From positions 3,968,001 through 4,032,000 of the forward strand of contig NZ_JAGKQQ010000001.1 in the NCBI RefSeq assembly GCF_017939745.1: DNA of 64,000 nucleotides, written 5' to 3'. This document shows, one piece after another, positions 25,525 to 33,901 of this stretch. Each line of letters begins with the position of its first letter. Position 1 is the stretch's first letter. Under the pieces are notes generated by a model, which was not told the DNA's origin, made no database searches, and saw only the letters and a program-made list of their open reading frames with translations. A program made the position numbers and the translations under genes. The DNA is from Gemmata palustris. Its GTDB lineage: Bacteria; Planctomycetota; Planctomycetia; Gemmatales; Gemmataceae.

Positions 25525-27477
25525 ATGAGAGTACATTCCCGGTGGGCCGCGCGGCTGCGCTGCGAGGAGCTCGAGGCACGCGAGACGCCCGCGGTCGTCG
25601 CAGGGTTTACAGAGTCGGTGCTCGCGTCGGGGCTAGTCCAACCGACTGCGATGGCGCTCGCGCCCGACGGGCGCATCTTCGTCGCCGAAAAGGCGGGCGC
25701 GCTCCGGGTGGTGCAAAACGGCTCCGTACTCGCGACCCCGTTCCTCACGGTGGGCGTGGACACGGCCAGTGAACGCGGCCTCATCGGTGTGGCTCTCGAC
25801 CCCAACTTCGCTGCCAACAACTTCATCTATGTCTACTACACCACCAGTGGTACACTGGTGAACCGGGTCAGCCGGTTCGTCGCGAACGGGAACACCGCGG
25901 CGGGACCGGAAACCATTCTGCTGGACAACATCCCGTCCACGAACGGCAACCACAACGGTGGAGCGCTGGTCTTCGGCGCGGACGGCAAGCTCTACGTTGG
26001 CGTCGGCGATGCGGGGGTGAGCAGCAATTCACAGTCGCTCACCAACGTGTCGGGCAAAGTGCTCCGCATCAACTCGGACGGTACCATTCCGAGTGACAAC
26101 CCGTTCTTCGGAACCGCGACCGGCGACAACCGCGCGATCTACGCCCTGGGGTTGCGGAACCCGTTCACGATGGCCGTTCAGCCCGGCACCGGGCGGTTGC
26201 TCATCAACGACGTCGGCGGCACTCAGTTCGAGGAGGTGAACCAAGGGGCCGTGGGGGCGAACTACGGGTGGCCGACCACCGAGGGCGACTTCGACCCTGC
26301 GGCCCTCCCGGGCTTCACCCGTCCGGTGTACGCGTACGCGCACGGGAGCGGCCCGCTGCAAGGGAATTCGATCGCGGGCGGGGCGTTCTACAACCCCACC
26401 ACTGCATCGTTCCCGGGTGCGTTCGTGGGCGATTACTACTTCGCGGACTTCGTGAGCAGCCGCATCTTCCTCCGGGACGAAAGTTCGGGCGCGGTTACCA
26501 CGTTCGCCGACCCGACCGCCGGTTCCGGCGTGGTCGATCTGGACGTGCTGCCGGACGGCCGGTTGCTGTACCTGAGCCTGAACACCGGGCGCATCTACCA
26601 GATCGCCGCGACTGGGCCGACGGCCCCGGCGCAACTGATTGCGGTCGGGACCGGCCCGGGCGTCGCGTCCCGGATCGCTGCCCTGAGCGCGGACGGCACC
26701 ACGCGATTCACCGTAACCGCCTACGCGGGGTACAGCGGCGGGGTGCGCGTCGCGAGCGGTGACGTGACCGGCGACGGGGTGGAAGACGTCGTCGCGGGGA
26801 CGGCCCCGGGGGCACCGCCACACGTAAAGGTGTTCGACGGCGCGACCGGCGGGCTAGTGCGAAGCTTTCTCGCATTTGATCCGGCGTTCCTGGGCGGGCT
26901 GTTCGTCGCGAGTGGCGACGTAAACGGCGACGGCCGCGCCGACATCATCGTGGGCACCGCAACGGGCGCCTCGCACGTGAAGGCGTTCGACGGGGTGACG
27001 GGTGCTGTGATCCGCAGCTTCCTCGCCTACGACGGGTTCACGGGCGGGGTAACGGTTGCCACGGGGGATGCGAACGGCGACGGGCGCGTGGATATCATCA
27101 CTGGCACCGCCACGAGCGGGGCGCACATTAAAGTTTTCGACGGCGCGAGCGGGGCGCTGTTGAACAGTTTTTTCGCGTTCAGCGGGTTCGGCGGCGGGGT
27201 GTCAGTCGGGTTCGCGAGCGGTAGCGTCGTGGTGGGCGCGACGGCCGGTCCGCCGCACGTGAAGACGTTTGTTGGCGGGGCGGAACAGGGGAGCTTCTAC
27301 GCGTTCGATCCGGCGTTCCAGGGGGGCGTGCGTGTCGCCGGGAACGGGGCCCTGATCCTCGCGGGCGCGGGCGCGGGAGCAGGGCCGCATCTGAAAGGCT
27401 TCTCGGTTACGCTCGTCGAGTCGCTCAACCTGTTCGCGTTCGACCCGGCCGGTACGGGTGGCATCTTCGTGGGTTGA
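25525..27477 (+). CDS. PQQ-type sorbosone/glucose dehydrogenase-like protein with FG-GAP repeats
   Basis: A 650-residue protein. The N-terminus carries the planctomycetal LRCEELEARETPAVV motif, typical of exported surface proteins. A six-bladed propeller of the GSDH type follows (LVQPTAMALAPDGRIFVAEK, RGLIGVALDPNF, LYVGVGDAG, NRAIYALGLRNPF, GANYGWPTTEGDF). Relatives use PQQ to oxidise sugars, but catalytic ability is not assured here. The last ~270 residues contain calcium-binding FG-GAP/VCBS repeats (GDVNGDGRADIIVGTA, GDANGDGRVDIITGTA), a second propeller probably for surface attachment. It stands alone on its strand. Confidence 0.8.
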   Translation: MRVHSRWAARLRCEELEARETPAVVAGFTESVLASGLVQPTAMALAPDGRIFVAEKAGALRVVQNGSVLATPFLTVGVDTASERGLIGVALDPNFAANNFIYVYYTTSGTLVNRVSRFVANGNTAAGPETILLDNIPSTNGNHNGGALVFGADGKLYVGVGDAGVSSNSQSLTNVSGKVLRINSDGTIPSDNPFFGTATGDNRAIYALGLRNPFTMAVQPGTGRLLINDVGGTQFEEVNQGAVGANYGWPTTEGDFDPAALPGFTRPVYAYAHGSGPLQGNSIAGGAFYNPTTASFPGAFVGDYYFADFVSSRIFLRDESSGAVTTFADPTAGSGVVDLDVLPDGRLLYLSLNTGRIYQIAATGPTAPAQLIAVGTGPGVASRIAALSADGTTRFTVTAYAGYSGGVRVASGDVTGDGVEDVVAGTAPGAPPHVKVFDGATGGLVRSFLAFDPAFLGGLFVASGDVNGDGRADIIVGTATGASHVKAFDGVTGAVIRSFLAYDGFTGGVTVATGDANGDGRVDIITGTATSGAHIKVFDGASGALLNSFFAFSGFGGGVSVGFASGSVVVGATAGPPHVKTFVGGAEQGSFYAFDPAFQGGVRVAGNGALILAGAGAGAGPHLKGFSVTLVESLNLFAFDPAGTGGIFVG

Positions 27478-28141
27478 GGTGCCTTCTCGGGCGCGCGTTT
27501 CCGCAGACGGAAGTGACGAGAAGCAGCACTCGGACCGTCGCCATCGAGCCTTGCGGGCGACCGGTCTGTGCTGGCCGCGGAGCCGGTAATCGTGCCCGTC
27601 ACCTACGGGCTCGCGAACGGGGTCTAGTACAAGATCAAACAATGGATGCGCGGGCTGACAGATCAGGAACGCAAGGGCATGCCGGTCGTGTTCCTGATCT
27701 GTCAGCCCGCGACGCGCTACTACCAGGTGATGACGCGGAGCGAGTAGATGCCCGCACTCGTCGATGATTTGGATGAGTAGGGAGCCGACATCGCAATTTA
27801 CGGGCAGGGGGCGAGACAATGATGTGAAAGATCGCCCTTCACTACCGGAGATTATCGTGAAGTACGAGGTGATTTTCTCTGATGAACATTCTCCCCCAGG
27901 CCGCACCTGTACGCTCGGCGGATACACTTCCGTGAGACAACGTCACAACGAACTGATCGGTCGACATGAAACCGATGGTGCTGAGCTGCTCGCGCGGCAG
28001 AATGTTGACGGAGTGTGAGTCGTAGACGGGGATTTCCGTGCCGGGCACTCGGCGCCTAATCCCATGACAGTAGCGGTGAACCGGCGGTACACGGTACCGC
28101 CGGCCCAAATCCCTTCCATGTTCAGTCTCGTCGTCAGCCTA
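27478..28141. other. Gene-poor stretch with decayed coding remnant
   Basis: No intact gene is supported. Between about 27535 and 27747 a plus-strand frame reads LAAEPVIVPVTYGLANG, an in-frame TAG, then KQWMRGLTDQERKGMPVV and FLICQPATRYYQ before a stop, which looks like the end of a dead gene. Short frames on both strands at 27764-28108 have no recognisable features. Confidence 0.4.
27649..27711. repeat. 22-bp perfect inverted repeat inside the remnant
   Basis: CGCGGGCTGACAG... (27649-27670) and its exact complement (27690-27711) surround a 19-base loop. Because of it both strands encode an LTDQE ... FLICQPA peptide. It may be a transposon end pair, a palindromic insertion, or the fold-back scar that killed the gene. 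Confidence 0.75.
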
Positions 28142-28963
28142 TCAATGTTTCTCGCCCTTTCCCTCTACCCCTTCTGCGTGCCCACCGGCCCCGTGTTCTT
28201 CTTTTCCGTGGTGCATTTCTTCGGCGGCTTCACGCTTCGCCAAAATGCCGTTACGCAGCGGACGGATCGCAAACACGTCCACGATCCGCGGTCCGTCGGC
28301 CCGGTACGAGAGGTACGCCGGGCGCCCGCGCGAGGGGTCGTCGGACGATGCGAGGAACACGCGGCCCAGGTGCGCGCGGAACCCGCCGAAGTCCGTCCCG
28401 TAGGTGCCGTCTTGAGTGGGGCCGACCGCGGAGCCGGGGCCGCGCGCGATGAGGCTGTTGATACGGAGCGATGCGCCGCCGACGTACCCGCCCTGGTCGA
28501 ACCGGGTCACACTGGGGACCGCGAGCCGCGCGAGTTCGCCGTCGATCGCCCGTACGAGTTCGCGCGCCGTGAGTTCGACGAGCGGGTCCGCGTCGGGGTG
28601 CGGGTGCGGCACGGAGGCCCTTTCCAGGGCCTCGCGACGGGCGGTGCGCGCGTGCGTCTTCCGGGCCTGCCGGAGCGCGACCACGTACAGCCAGTCGGCC
28701 AGCCCGGTACGGCCCCCGAGCCGGTGCGCGGACCGGGCCAGGACCAGGAACGTCGCCTGGAACACGTCCTCGGCCCGGTGCCGGTCACCCAGGTGCCGGC
28801 GCGCAACCCCGAGAACCAGTGCCCCGTGGCGCTGGACCAGGGCGCGGAACGCGGCCGCGTCGCGCCGGGTCGCGTACCGGGTGAGCAGGTAGTGGTCGCC
28901 CGAAAGATCCCCGGATGGCCCGAGGTGCCGGATCACACTCGTCAAGTAGGTCGCAGATCCCAC
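28142..28963 (-). CDS. Chimeric ECF sigma factor: region 2 joined to an unrelated C-terminal domain
   Basis: Residues 1-165 are a normal planctomycete ECF sigma start: DAAAFRALVQRHGALVLGV, then the core-binding/-10 segment AEDVFQATFLVLARSAHRLG and LADWLYVVALRQA. The usual region 4 helix-turn-helix is absent. After IDGELARLA the sequence switches to a ~108-residue unrelated tail containing HLGRVFLASSDDPSRGRPAY, known to me as the C-terminus of another planctomycete protein type. Without region 4 it should not recognise a -35 element. It may act as a decoy, use a new binding surface, or be a recombination by-product. The GTG start has GGAGG 7 bases upstream. Confidence 0.65.
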   Translation of the reverse strand: MGSATYLTSVIRHLGPSGDLSGDHYLLTRYATRRDAAAFRALVQRHGALVLGVARRHLGDRHRAEDVFQATFLVLARSAHRLGGRTGLADWLYVVALRQARKTHARTARREALERASVPHPHPDADPLVELTARELVRAIDGELARLAVPSVTRFDQGGYVGGASLRINSLIARGPGSAVGPTQDGTYGTDFGGFRAHLGRVFLASSDDPSRGRPAYLSYRADGPRIVDVFAIRPLRNGILAKREAAEEMHHGKEEHGAGGHAEGVEGKGEKH

Positions 28964-29694
28964 AATCGATCCTCCGCCGGGAGTCGGAATCTATCTGAGG
29001 GCTCCCGGCCCGTCGGCACGCGCATTTTCCCAAATCTCGACGAAAAATCGAATCCCGGGTCGAGGTGGGGCGCAGGCGTTGTTGGGATTCAAGCAAACGA
29101 GCTACTGGTTCGACGCGTTCAAGCCCCGAAATAGCGAGAACCGAACGGTGAGCGCGCCGTAATGATGCGCGCCCCTCCGAACCCCACGACGGCGGTTCCC
29201 GGTAGTTTGTGCGATCTGTTCAGCATCTTCTGACACTTCGGACCCGTTCGGTGTAATCAACAGATAGAGACATTCTCTCGATCTCCCGCCAGCCCGCCGG
29301 TCGCGACGCGAAGGGCGTGGGGCTTACCCCGAGGTGCCCTGATACCGTCCATCCGCAGCCCCGCCACACTTATGCCCGAGGAGCGCGTTCACGAGTTCGT
29401 GCGGCCCGGCCCGCGACCGGGCTTGTGCGCCTCAGCTCGACCCTCCCACCCACGGATCCGGAACGCGCTCTGAATTGGTTTGTGGTTCGCCCACCGATCT
29501 CGAGTAAGAGCGGCGAACCGTGCTCGGGTGCCGCTCCCGCAATTATTGAACGAAACCTCGATGTGTCAGCCGGTGTGATGTAGCAGGGGCCGTACGGATC
29601 GTACGACGGCAACCACGCTGCGCTCGCATCGGGGCCCGAGCGCGGTCCCTGTATTCGCGACCTCACAACCGCGGTCCCGGGCCAGGGGTTTTCT
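28964..29694. other. Region without a supported gene
   Basis: About 730 bases between the sigma chimera and the XRE regulator. Open frames of 88-98 residues overlap on opposite strands near 29320-29670 but have no ribosome site or recognisable sequence. I see no RNA gene or strong repeat. Confidence 0.45.
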
Positions 29695-29931
29695 TTACGC
29701 GCCCGGATCGGGTTCGGTGAGCAGTTCGGCCGGGGGCACCCGGAGCACCCGCGCGAGCTTGCGCAGGCTCAACAGCGCCACGTTGCGCTCCCCGCGCTCG
29801 ACGCTACCGACGAACGTCCGGTGCAGCCCGGCGCGCTTGCCCAGTTCGGCCTGGGTCAGCTTCAGGGCCAAGCGCCGCTCGCGCACGCGATCACCGACGC
29901 CCTGGAGGAATTGTTTGTCGTCCCGGTTCAT
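29695..29931 (-). CDS. XRE family transcriptional regulator
   Basis: A 78-residue protein that is essentially one Cro/C1-type helix-turn-helix domain. It has VGDRVRERRLALKLTQAELG, the recognition segment AGLHRTFVGSVERGERN, then LLSLRKLARVLRVPPAELL. It would bind DNA as a dimer and repress local genes. ATG 29931 is chosen over an upstream TTG. The start lies 216 bases from the divergent lipoprotein gene, so a shared control region is likely; otherwise its targets are unknown. Confidence 0.85.
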   Translation of the reverse strand: MNRDDKQFLQGVGDRVRERRLALKLTQAELGKRAGLHRTFVGSVERGERNVALLSLRKLARVLRVPPAELLTEPDPGA

Positions 29932-30147
29932 ACTGGACAACCAGCATCCGGGCGCTCAAGATGTGTTTAAGTAGCATTCTGCCGGCGAGACCCCGGTCAA
30001 CCGAGACGGGGCGAACTCGACTCGGGCCGCCCGGTGATCGCGACCGGGGCGGAAACCGCTACGAGCCGGGGTTCGGTTCGCGCGGCCCCGTCGGGAGCGG
30101 GGCCCCCGAGCGCCCTACGGATCGCTTGAACCCAACGGAGAGGTCCC

Positions 30148-30537
30148 ATGTCGACGATCGCCTATCGAACACTCACCCTGGTCGGGTGCGCCCTGGTCGC
30201 CACGACGGTCGTGGCGTGCGGGGGCGGGGGGGAGAGCACCGGCGGGGGCGGGTTCTTCGCGCGCGACCCCGCGCGCCCGGTGGTCGCCAACACGCAGCAC
30301 GATTACCACGCGTTCGGCGACTCGAACATGATCGTTACGGTCCGGAACGTCGGGGGGGACGGGAGGATCAAGGTGATCGTCACGGCGTATCGCGACAAGG
30401 CGCGCACGAAGCGCATCGACAGTTGGTCCACCCTGGTGTACCTGAAGAAGGGCCAGGAGGCGACCGTTACCGTCCCGCTCCGGGGGCTCTCGGAAGGGCT
30501 TGGGGCGCACGCGCGTACCGAGGCCGTGGCCGACTGA
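30148..30537 (+). CDS. Putative lipoprotein
   Basis: A 129-residue protein with an N-terminal hydrophobic segment ending in the lipobox VVAC followed by GGGGES and GGGG, so cysteine 24 should be lipidated after signal peptidase II cleavage. The mature domain (NMIVTVRNVGGDGRIKVIV, KGQEATVTVPL) resembles a small immunoglobulin-like beta-sandwich. A CGGAGAGG box lies just before the ATG. The stop codon falls inside the left end of a MITE, so the last residues may have been altered by its insertion. Confidence 0.65.
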   Translation: MSTIAYRTLTLVGCALVATTVVACGGGGESTGGGGFFARDPARPVVANTQHDYHAFGDSNMIVTVRNVGGDGRIKVIVTAYRDKARTKRIDSWSTLVYLKKGQEATVTVPLRGLSEGLGAHARTEAVAD

Positions 30538-30628
30538 GTGACTGTCTCATATGCCTCAAAATCGCGGTAGTTTTGCGTTGTCACTCGCGATTTCCCAGGC
30601 TTTTTCGCGCAAATGAGACAGTCACTGA
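30534..30628. mobile_element. MITE copy 1 (about 95 bp)
   Basis: Terminal inverted repeats CTGAGTGACTGTCTCAT and ATGAGACAGTCACTGAG pair at 16 of 17 positions. The interior has a second inverted pair (AAAATCGCG ... CGCGATTT). In reverse orientation it matches the element at 38269-38364 over its length, including TTTGCGCGAAAAAGCCTG. There is no coding capacity. The left end overlaps the lipoprotein stop codon. Confidence 0.75.
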
Positions 30629-30845
30629 GACGTGCGGGACTCGCGACCGCAACCGGGCCACCGTTGCCCCGGTGCGGTACCGGGCAACACGATTCGGGAA
30701 ACCGCGACAGTACCGGTCGCCTCGAATGGTGTAGCCGTTCGCCCGGCGCGACAACTCGCCCCCACCGGTGCTCGAACCCGTGCAACGCGGACCGAGGGCT
30801 AAAAGGAACCCGCGGCCGGGCCACCGGCCCGCGGGTCATAGCGCC

Positions 30846-31022
30846 TCACCACCCGCGCCGGCCGGCGGCCCAGCGCGTGTTGCCCGTGTGGGTGTTGAAT
30901 ACCATGATCAAGACGAACGTGACCCCGAACGCGGCCCACGAGCCGAACCCGAGTCCGACGAACGCGGCGACCAGCGCCGCGAGGCCCGTGTACAGCCCGT
31001 TCAGCTTCTTTCGTGCGCTCAT
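30846..31022 (-). CDS. 58-residue membrane protein
   Basis: A short frame starting MSARKKLNGLYTGLAALVAA. Two hydrophobic stretches (GLAALVAAFVGLGFG and AAFGVTFVLIMVF) can form two membrane helices or a hairpin, and the tail is basic. It lies 52 bases after the preceding minus-strand gene and seems to be the last member of the MoxR-VWA operon. Function is unknown; phage holins have this size and shape, but nothing specific supports that. Confidence 0.5.
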   Translation of the reverse strand: MSARKKLNGLYTGLAALVAAFVGLGFGSWAAFGVTFVLIMVFNTHTGNTRWAAGRRGW

Positions 31023-31074
31023 GTCTGCGTCCCCAGTAAGGTCTTCAATCGGAACACTTCGCTCCCGGCGGCTC

Positions 31075-31356
31075 TCACCGGCTCCGGCGCCTGCTCTCCC
31101 TGGAGGGCAACGCGACCGGGAGCGGGCCCGGCGCGGGCGCTGGGGGCGCGGTCGCGCGCTCGAGTTCTTCGGCCCGGCGGCGCAGGTCCTCGGCGACCTC
31201 GGGGAGCCCCTCGGCCGCGCACCCGGCGGCCAGGCGCCTCAACCCGGCCGACCGGCCCGCGCCGGCGCTCAGGGCCTCGGCCTCGAGTTCCTGGACCGCG
31301 CGCACGGCCAGGAGCACCTTGACCCGGTCCACCAGTGATCCGAACAGGTGCCACAT
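31075..31356 (-). CDS. Small helical protein of the MoxR-VWA operon
   Basis: A 93-residue protein starting MWHLFGSLVDRVKVLLAVRA, with an AAAGGCGG box before the ATG. The first 70 residues are amphipathic helices (EGLPEVAEDLRRRAEELERA) and the tail is proline-rich and basic. No family is recognised. It is tightly packed with its neighbours on the same strand. Confidence 0.5.
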   Translation of the reverse strand: MWHLFGSLVDRVKVLLAVRAVQELEAEALSAGAGRSAGLRRLAAGCAAEGLPEVAEDLRRRAEELERATAPPAPAPGPLPVALPSRESRRRSR

Positions 31357-31471
31357 CGCGCACCGCCTTTCGAGTGGGGTGATGAAACGATCCGCTCGGT
31401 TCGCCCGGCACTTCCACCGTACACGAGCGGCACCGAGTACCAGAGTTCGGGTGTGCCCACGCGGGGGCTCG

Positions 31472-32056
31472 TTAAGCCCCGTTCGCCGGGTCCGAGGGAC
31501 CCGTTGTGTTCCGCGCGGCGCGCACCAGCCGGTACCAGACCCCGGCCCCGAGTACGAGGGCTGTGGTGCCGGCGCCGGCCAGCGCCGCGACGAGTTCGGG
31601 GGGCGCGAACCGGCACCCGAGTCCGATCACGAGCCCGATCGCACCCGCGCTCGGGACCGCGCGCCCGAGGCCCAGTGGCCTCCCGGTACCCGACTCCAGC
31701 ACGGCCACCGCCGCGCGGTTCGCGCGCACGAAGCGGGCCGTTCGCGCCGCCGCCGCCGAGGTCGCGCGCCGGCCCCACGCGCGCAGCCCCGCGAGCGGGT
31801 TCGGAATCCGGCGCCTACGCGCCGGCCGGTTCGGGGCGGGCGCGGGCGCTTCGGGCGCGACGAGCGCGCGGACCACGGGGTCGCGTAAGGCCCCGAGGAT
31901 CGCGTCCCGAACGGCCCGCTGGGTGCCCTCGCGGCACGCGTCCGTGACCACCGCAGTGAGGCCCTCGGCGAGGCCGTCGAGGATCGCGTCGAACCGGTCC
32001 AGTTGCTCCGCCAGTTGCTTGCGCCGCGCGGGCGCCTCGATCGAGACACTGGTCAT
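31472..32056 (-). CDS. Helical protein with C-terminal membrane hairpin
   Basis: A 194-residue protein. An N-terminal helical region (RRKQLAEQLDRFDAILDGL) is followed by a basic linker and, near the C-terminus, two hydrophobic segments (GAIGLVIGLGCRFA and LAGAGTTALVLGAGVWY) likely to span the membrane. An ACGGAGAG box precedes the ATG at good spacing. It could tether the ATPase/VWA module to the membrane, which is inference from operon position only. Confidence 0.55.
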   Translation of the reverse strand: MTSVSIEAPARRKQLAEQLDRFDAILDGLAEGLTAVVTDACREGTQRAVRDAILGALRDPVVRALVAPEAPAPAPNRPARRRRIPNPLAGLRAWGRRATSAAAARTARFVRANRAAVAVLESGTGRPLGLGRAVPSAGAIGLVIGLGCRFAPPELVAALAGAGTTALVLGAGVWYRLVRAARNTTGPSDPANGA

Positions 32057-32122
32057 GGTCCGCTCTCCGTTGGGGTGAGTGAAGGCGCCCGGGCCACACG
32101 GGGCCGGAGCGCCGACCGGGCG

Positions 32123-32353
32123 TCACCGGGCGCCCAGGTTCAAGTTCTTGAGCCCGGCCCAGACGCTCGCGAGCACCTTCTTTTCCTTGCGCCCGGCCCG
32201 TAGCGCCGCGACCAACCGGGCCGCCTTCGCCGCGGCGTCCCCGAGTGCGGCCCGGAGGTCCTCGGCCGCGACCAGCGGGTCGGGTGGGTCGCTCGGCGGG
32301 GGCGCCGGGTGTCCGGGCGCGGGTTCGGGTCGGGCCGGGGCACGAGGGGTCAT
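32123..32353 (-). CDS. Possible internal translation product of the clamp gene
   Basis: Within the clamp frame an AAAGGAG box lies 7 bases before an in-frame ATG at 32353. It would give a 76-residue protein starting MTPRAPARPEP, with proline-rich and then helical sequence (DPLVAAEDLRAALGDAAAKA ... LASVWAGLKNLNL). Either two proteins come from one gene, or two formerly separate genes have fused. It is in-frame, so both products would share this tail. Confidence 0.4.
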   Translation of the reverse strand: MTPRAPARPEPAPGHPAPPPSDPPDPLVAAEDLRAALGDAAAKAARLVAALRAGRKEKKVLASVWAGLKNLNLGAR

Positions 32354-33508
32354 CGGGTCACTCCTTTCGTCGAGAGCAAGGATAATGTCACCCGCGCCCG
32401 ACGGCTCGGGGCGGATTTCGGGCTCCGTGGGAGGAGCAACGAAATCGGGACCGAGGGCCGCGGCCAGCACGGTGACGCCCGGCCCCGAGGCCGCGACCGG
32501 TCGGTCCGGACCCAGGCGCAGGGCCCCGCACCCGAGCCCCAGCATCGTGCCCAGCGCGCGCCGGTTCAGCGCGACCCGGGCGGCCGGACCCGCGACCGGC
32601 GAGCGCGCCAAGACGAGGTCCCGAGCCGTGTTCGTACCTGCGGCGCGGGCCCGGACCGTGAGCACGCGGTCCGCGTCGAGCGTCACCGGGCGGTGCTCCT
32701 CGGTGCCCCCCCGCAGCCCCGGCAGAGCCGCGAGCAGGTCCGCCGCGTCGCGCGCGTCGAGGGTCACGGTGGTCCGCGCGGACTGGGGGATCGCGCCCGA
32801 GACGTCGGGGAACTTCAGACCGGCGGTGAGTCCGAGCCACACCGTCACGTCGCCGAGCGATACGACCAAGTGGGCCGCGGTGCGCCCGACCCGGACGTCC
32901 GTCTCGGCTCGCACCTCGGGGCACCCGAAGAGCGCGAGCGCGGGCACCAGGACGTCGCCCGGGAACGGGAGCGCGAACCCGTCGAACACGACCGCGACGG
33001 TGCCGTCGGTCCCAACTACCTGGCCCGCGCCCCCGCGCACCTGGACCCGACTCAGCGCGTACCGCCCGTCCGCGCGGCTCGTGACGCGACCGGCCCCGTG
33101 CAGCGCCGCCCGGAACGCCGCGCCGACCGGGGCCGGGTCCGCGGGGTGCGGGAGCGGGTTGTGGTGCTCGCCCGGCACCAGGAACTCGACCGGGACCGAC
33201 CGGGACGCGCCGCGCTCGGTCCACCGCGCGGTCCCGGTGCCGGGCCCCGTCGGTTCCAGGCGCACCGGCTCGGGTTCCGGGCCGCCGATCGCGTCGAGTA
33301 CGGCCATCGGGATCACCAGGACCTCGGCGGACCCGGGGCCGGGCCCGGACAGCTCGAGGGCCGCGTCCGGGAACGCCGCGGCGAGCGTGACCCGGCCCCG
33401 GGCCCGGCGCACGACCACCGCCGGTGCCGGGCCGCGCGGGCGCCCCACCACGCACTTCGGTGCCAGAACCCGGAACCGGCGCGCGAGGGCGCGCGGGATC
33501 GCGATCAT
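32123..33508 (-). CDS. Sliding-clamp-like (DNA polymerase III beta) protein
   Basis: A 461-residue protein with features of the beta clamp. GRYALSRVQVRGGAGQVVGTDG corresponds to the conserved segment ending in VATDGHRLA, ARDAADLLAALPGL to the second-domain helix, and RVALNRRALGTMLGLGCGALRL to the third-domain start before the final strand (GVTVLAAALG). Clamps encircle DNA and bind partner proteins. A divergent extra copy beside a MoxR/VWA pair suggests an accessory role. The last 76 residues form a separate charged helical tail that has its own internal start site. ATG 33508 has a GGAGCGA box 7 bases upstream. Confidence 0.55.
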   Translation of the reverse strand: MIAIPRALARRFRVLAPKCVVGRPRGPAPAVVVRRARGRVTLAAAFPDAALELSGPGPGSAEVLVIPMAVLDAIGGPEPEPVRLEPTGPGTGTARWTERGASRSVPVEFLVPGEHHNPLPHPADPAPVGAAFRAALHGAGRVTSRADGRYALSRVQVRGGAGQVVGTDGTVAVVFDGFALPFPGDVLVPALALFGCPEVRAETDVRVGRTAAHLVVSLGDVTVWLGLTAGLKFPDVSGAIPQSARTTVTLDARDAADLLAALPGLRGGTEEHRPVTLDADRVLTVRARAAGTNTARDLVLARSPVAGPAARVALNRRALGTMLGLGCGALRLGPDRPVAASGPGVTVLAAALGPDFVAPPTEPEIRPEPSGAGDIILALDERSDPMTPRAPARPEPAPGHPAPPPSDPPDPLVAAEDLRAALGDAAAKAARLVAALRAGRKEKKVLASVWAGLKNLNLGAR

Positions 33509-33541
33509 GGGTCGCTCCACGTTCGAGTGAAGGGGATCGGT

Positions 33542-33829
33542 TCAGTCCGCGCGCCACCCCGCGTCGACCAGTTCCTCGGCCCCGTCGAATACCTCCTTGG
33601 GGAGCGCCAGGAACGCGTCGAGGCGCGCGGGGAGCGCGAACAAATTGGTGCGGAACACGGTCGCCGAGTACCCGGTTAGGCGCGCGGTCCGGGCGTCGAA
33701 CACCAGGCCCAGTTCCTCGGTCCCGCGCGTGCGCCGCACCACGGGGAGGAACGGCCAGTGGGGCCACAGGACCGGGGCGGTGAGGACCAACAGGGTCCGG
33801 TCCCGGTCCGGGTCCGGTGCGCGGGTCAT
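33542..33829 (-). CDS. Small protein of unknown function
   Basis: A 95-residue protein, MTRAPDPDRDRTLLVLTAPV at the start, with a GAGGCGAG box before the ATG. It contains ELGLVFDARTARLTGYSATVF, which has beta-hairpin character. It is not recognised. It is the gene directly upstream of the clamp-like gene, 33 bases away, on the same strand. Confidence 0.55.
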   Translation of the reverse strand: MTRAPDPDRDRTLLVLTAPVLWPHWPFLPVVRRTRGTEELGLVFDARTARLTGYSATVFRTNLFALPARLDAFLALPKEVFDGAEELVDAGWRAD

Positions 33830-33901
33830 GAGCTCGCCTCGAGTGGGGAACGGGCCGGCCCCGAGAGCCGGCCCGAGGGGCGCGAGAACGTTCGCGCCGG
33901 T

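Noticed and set aside
29317..29666. Overlapping 88- and 98-residue frames
   Set aside because: They lie on opposite strands with no ribosome site, family pattern or composition favouring either.
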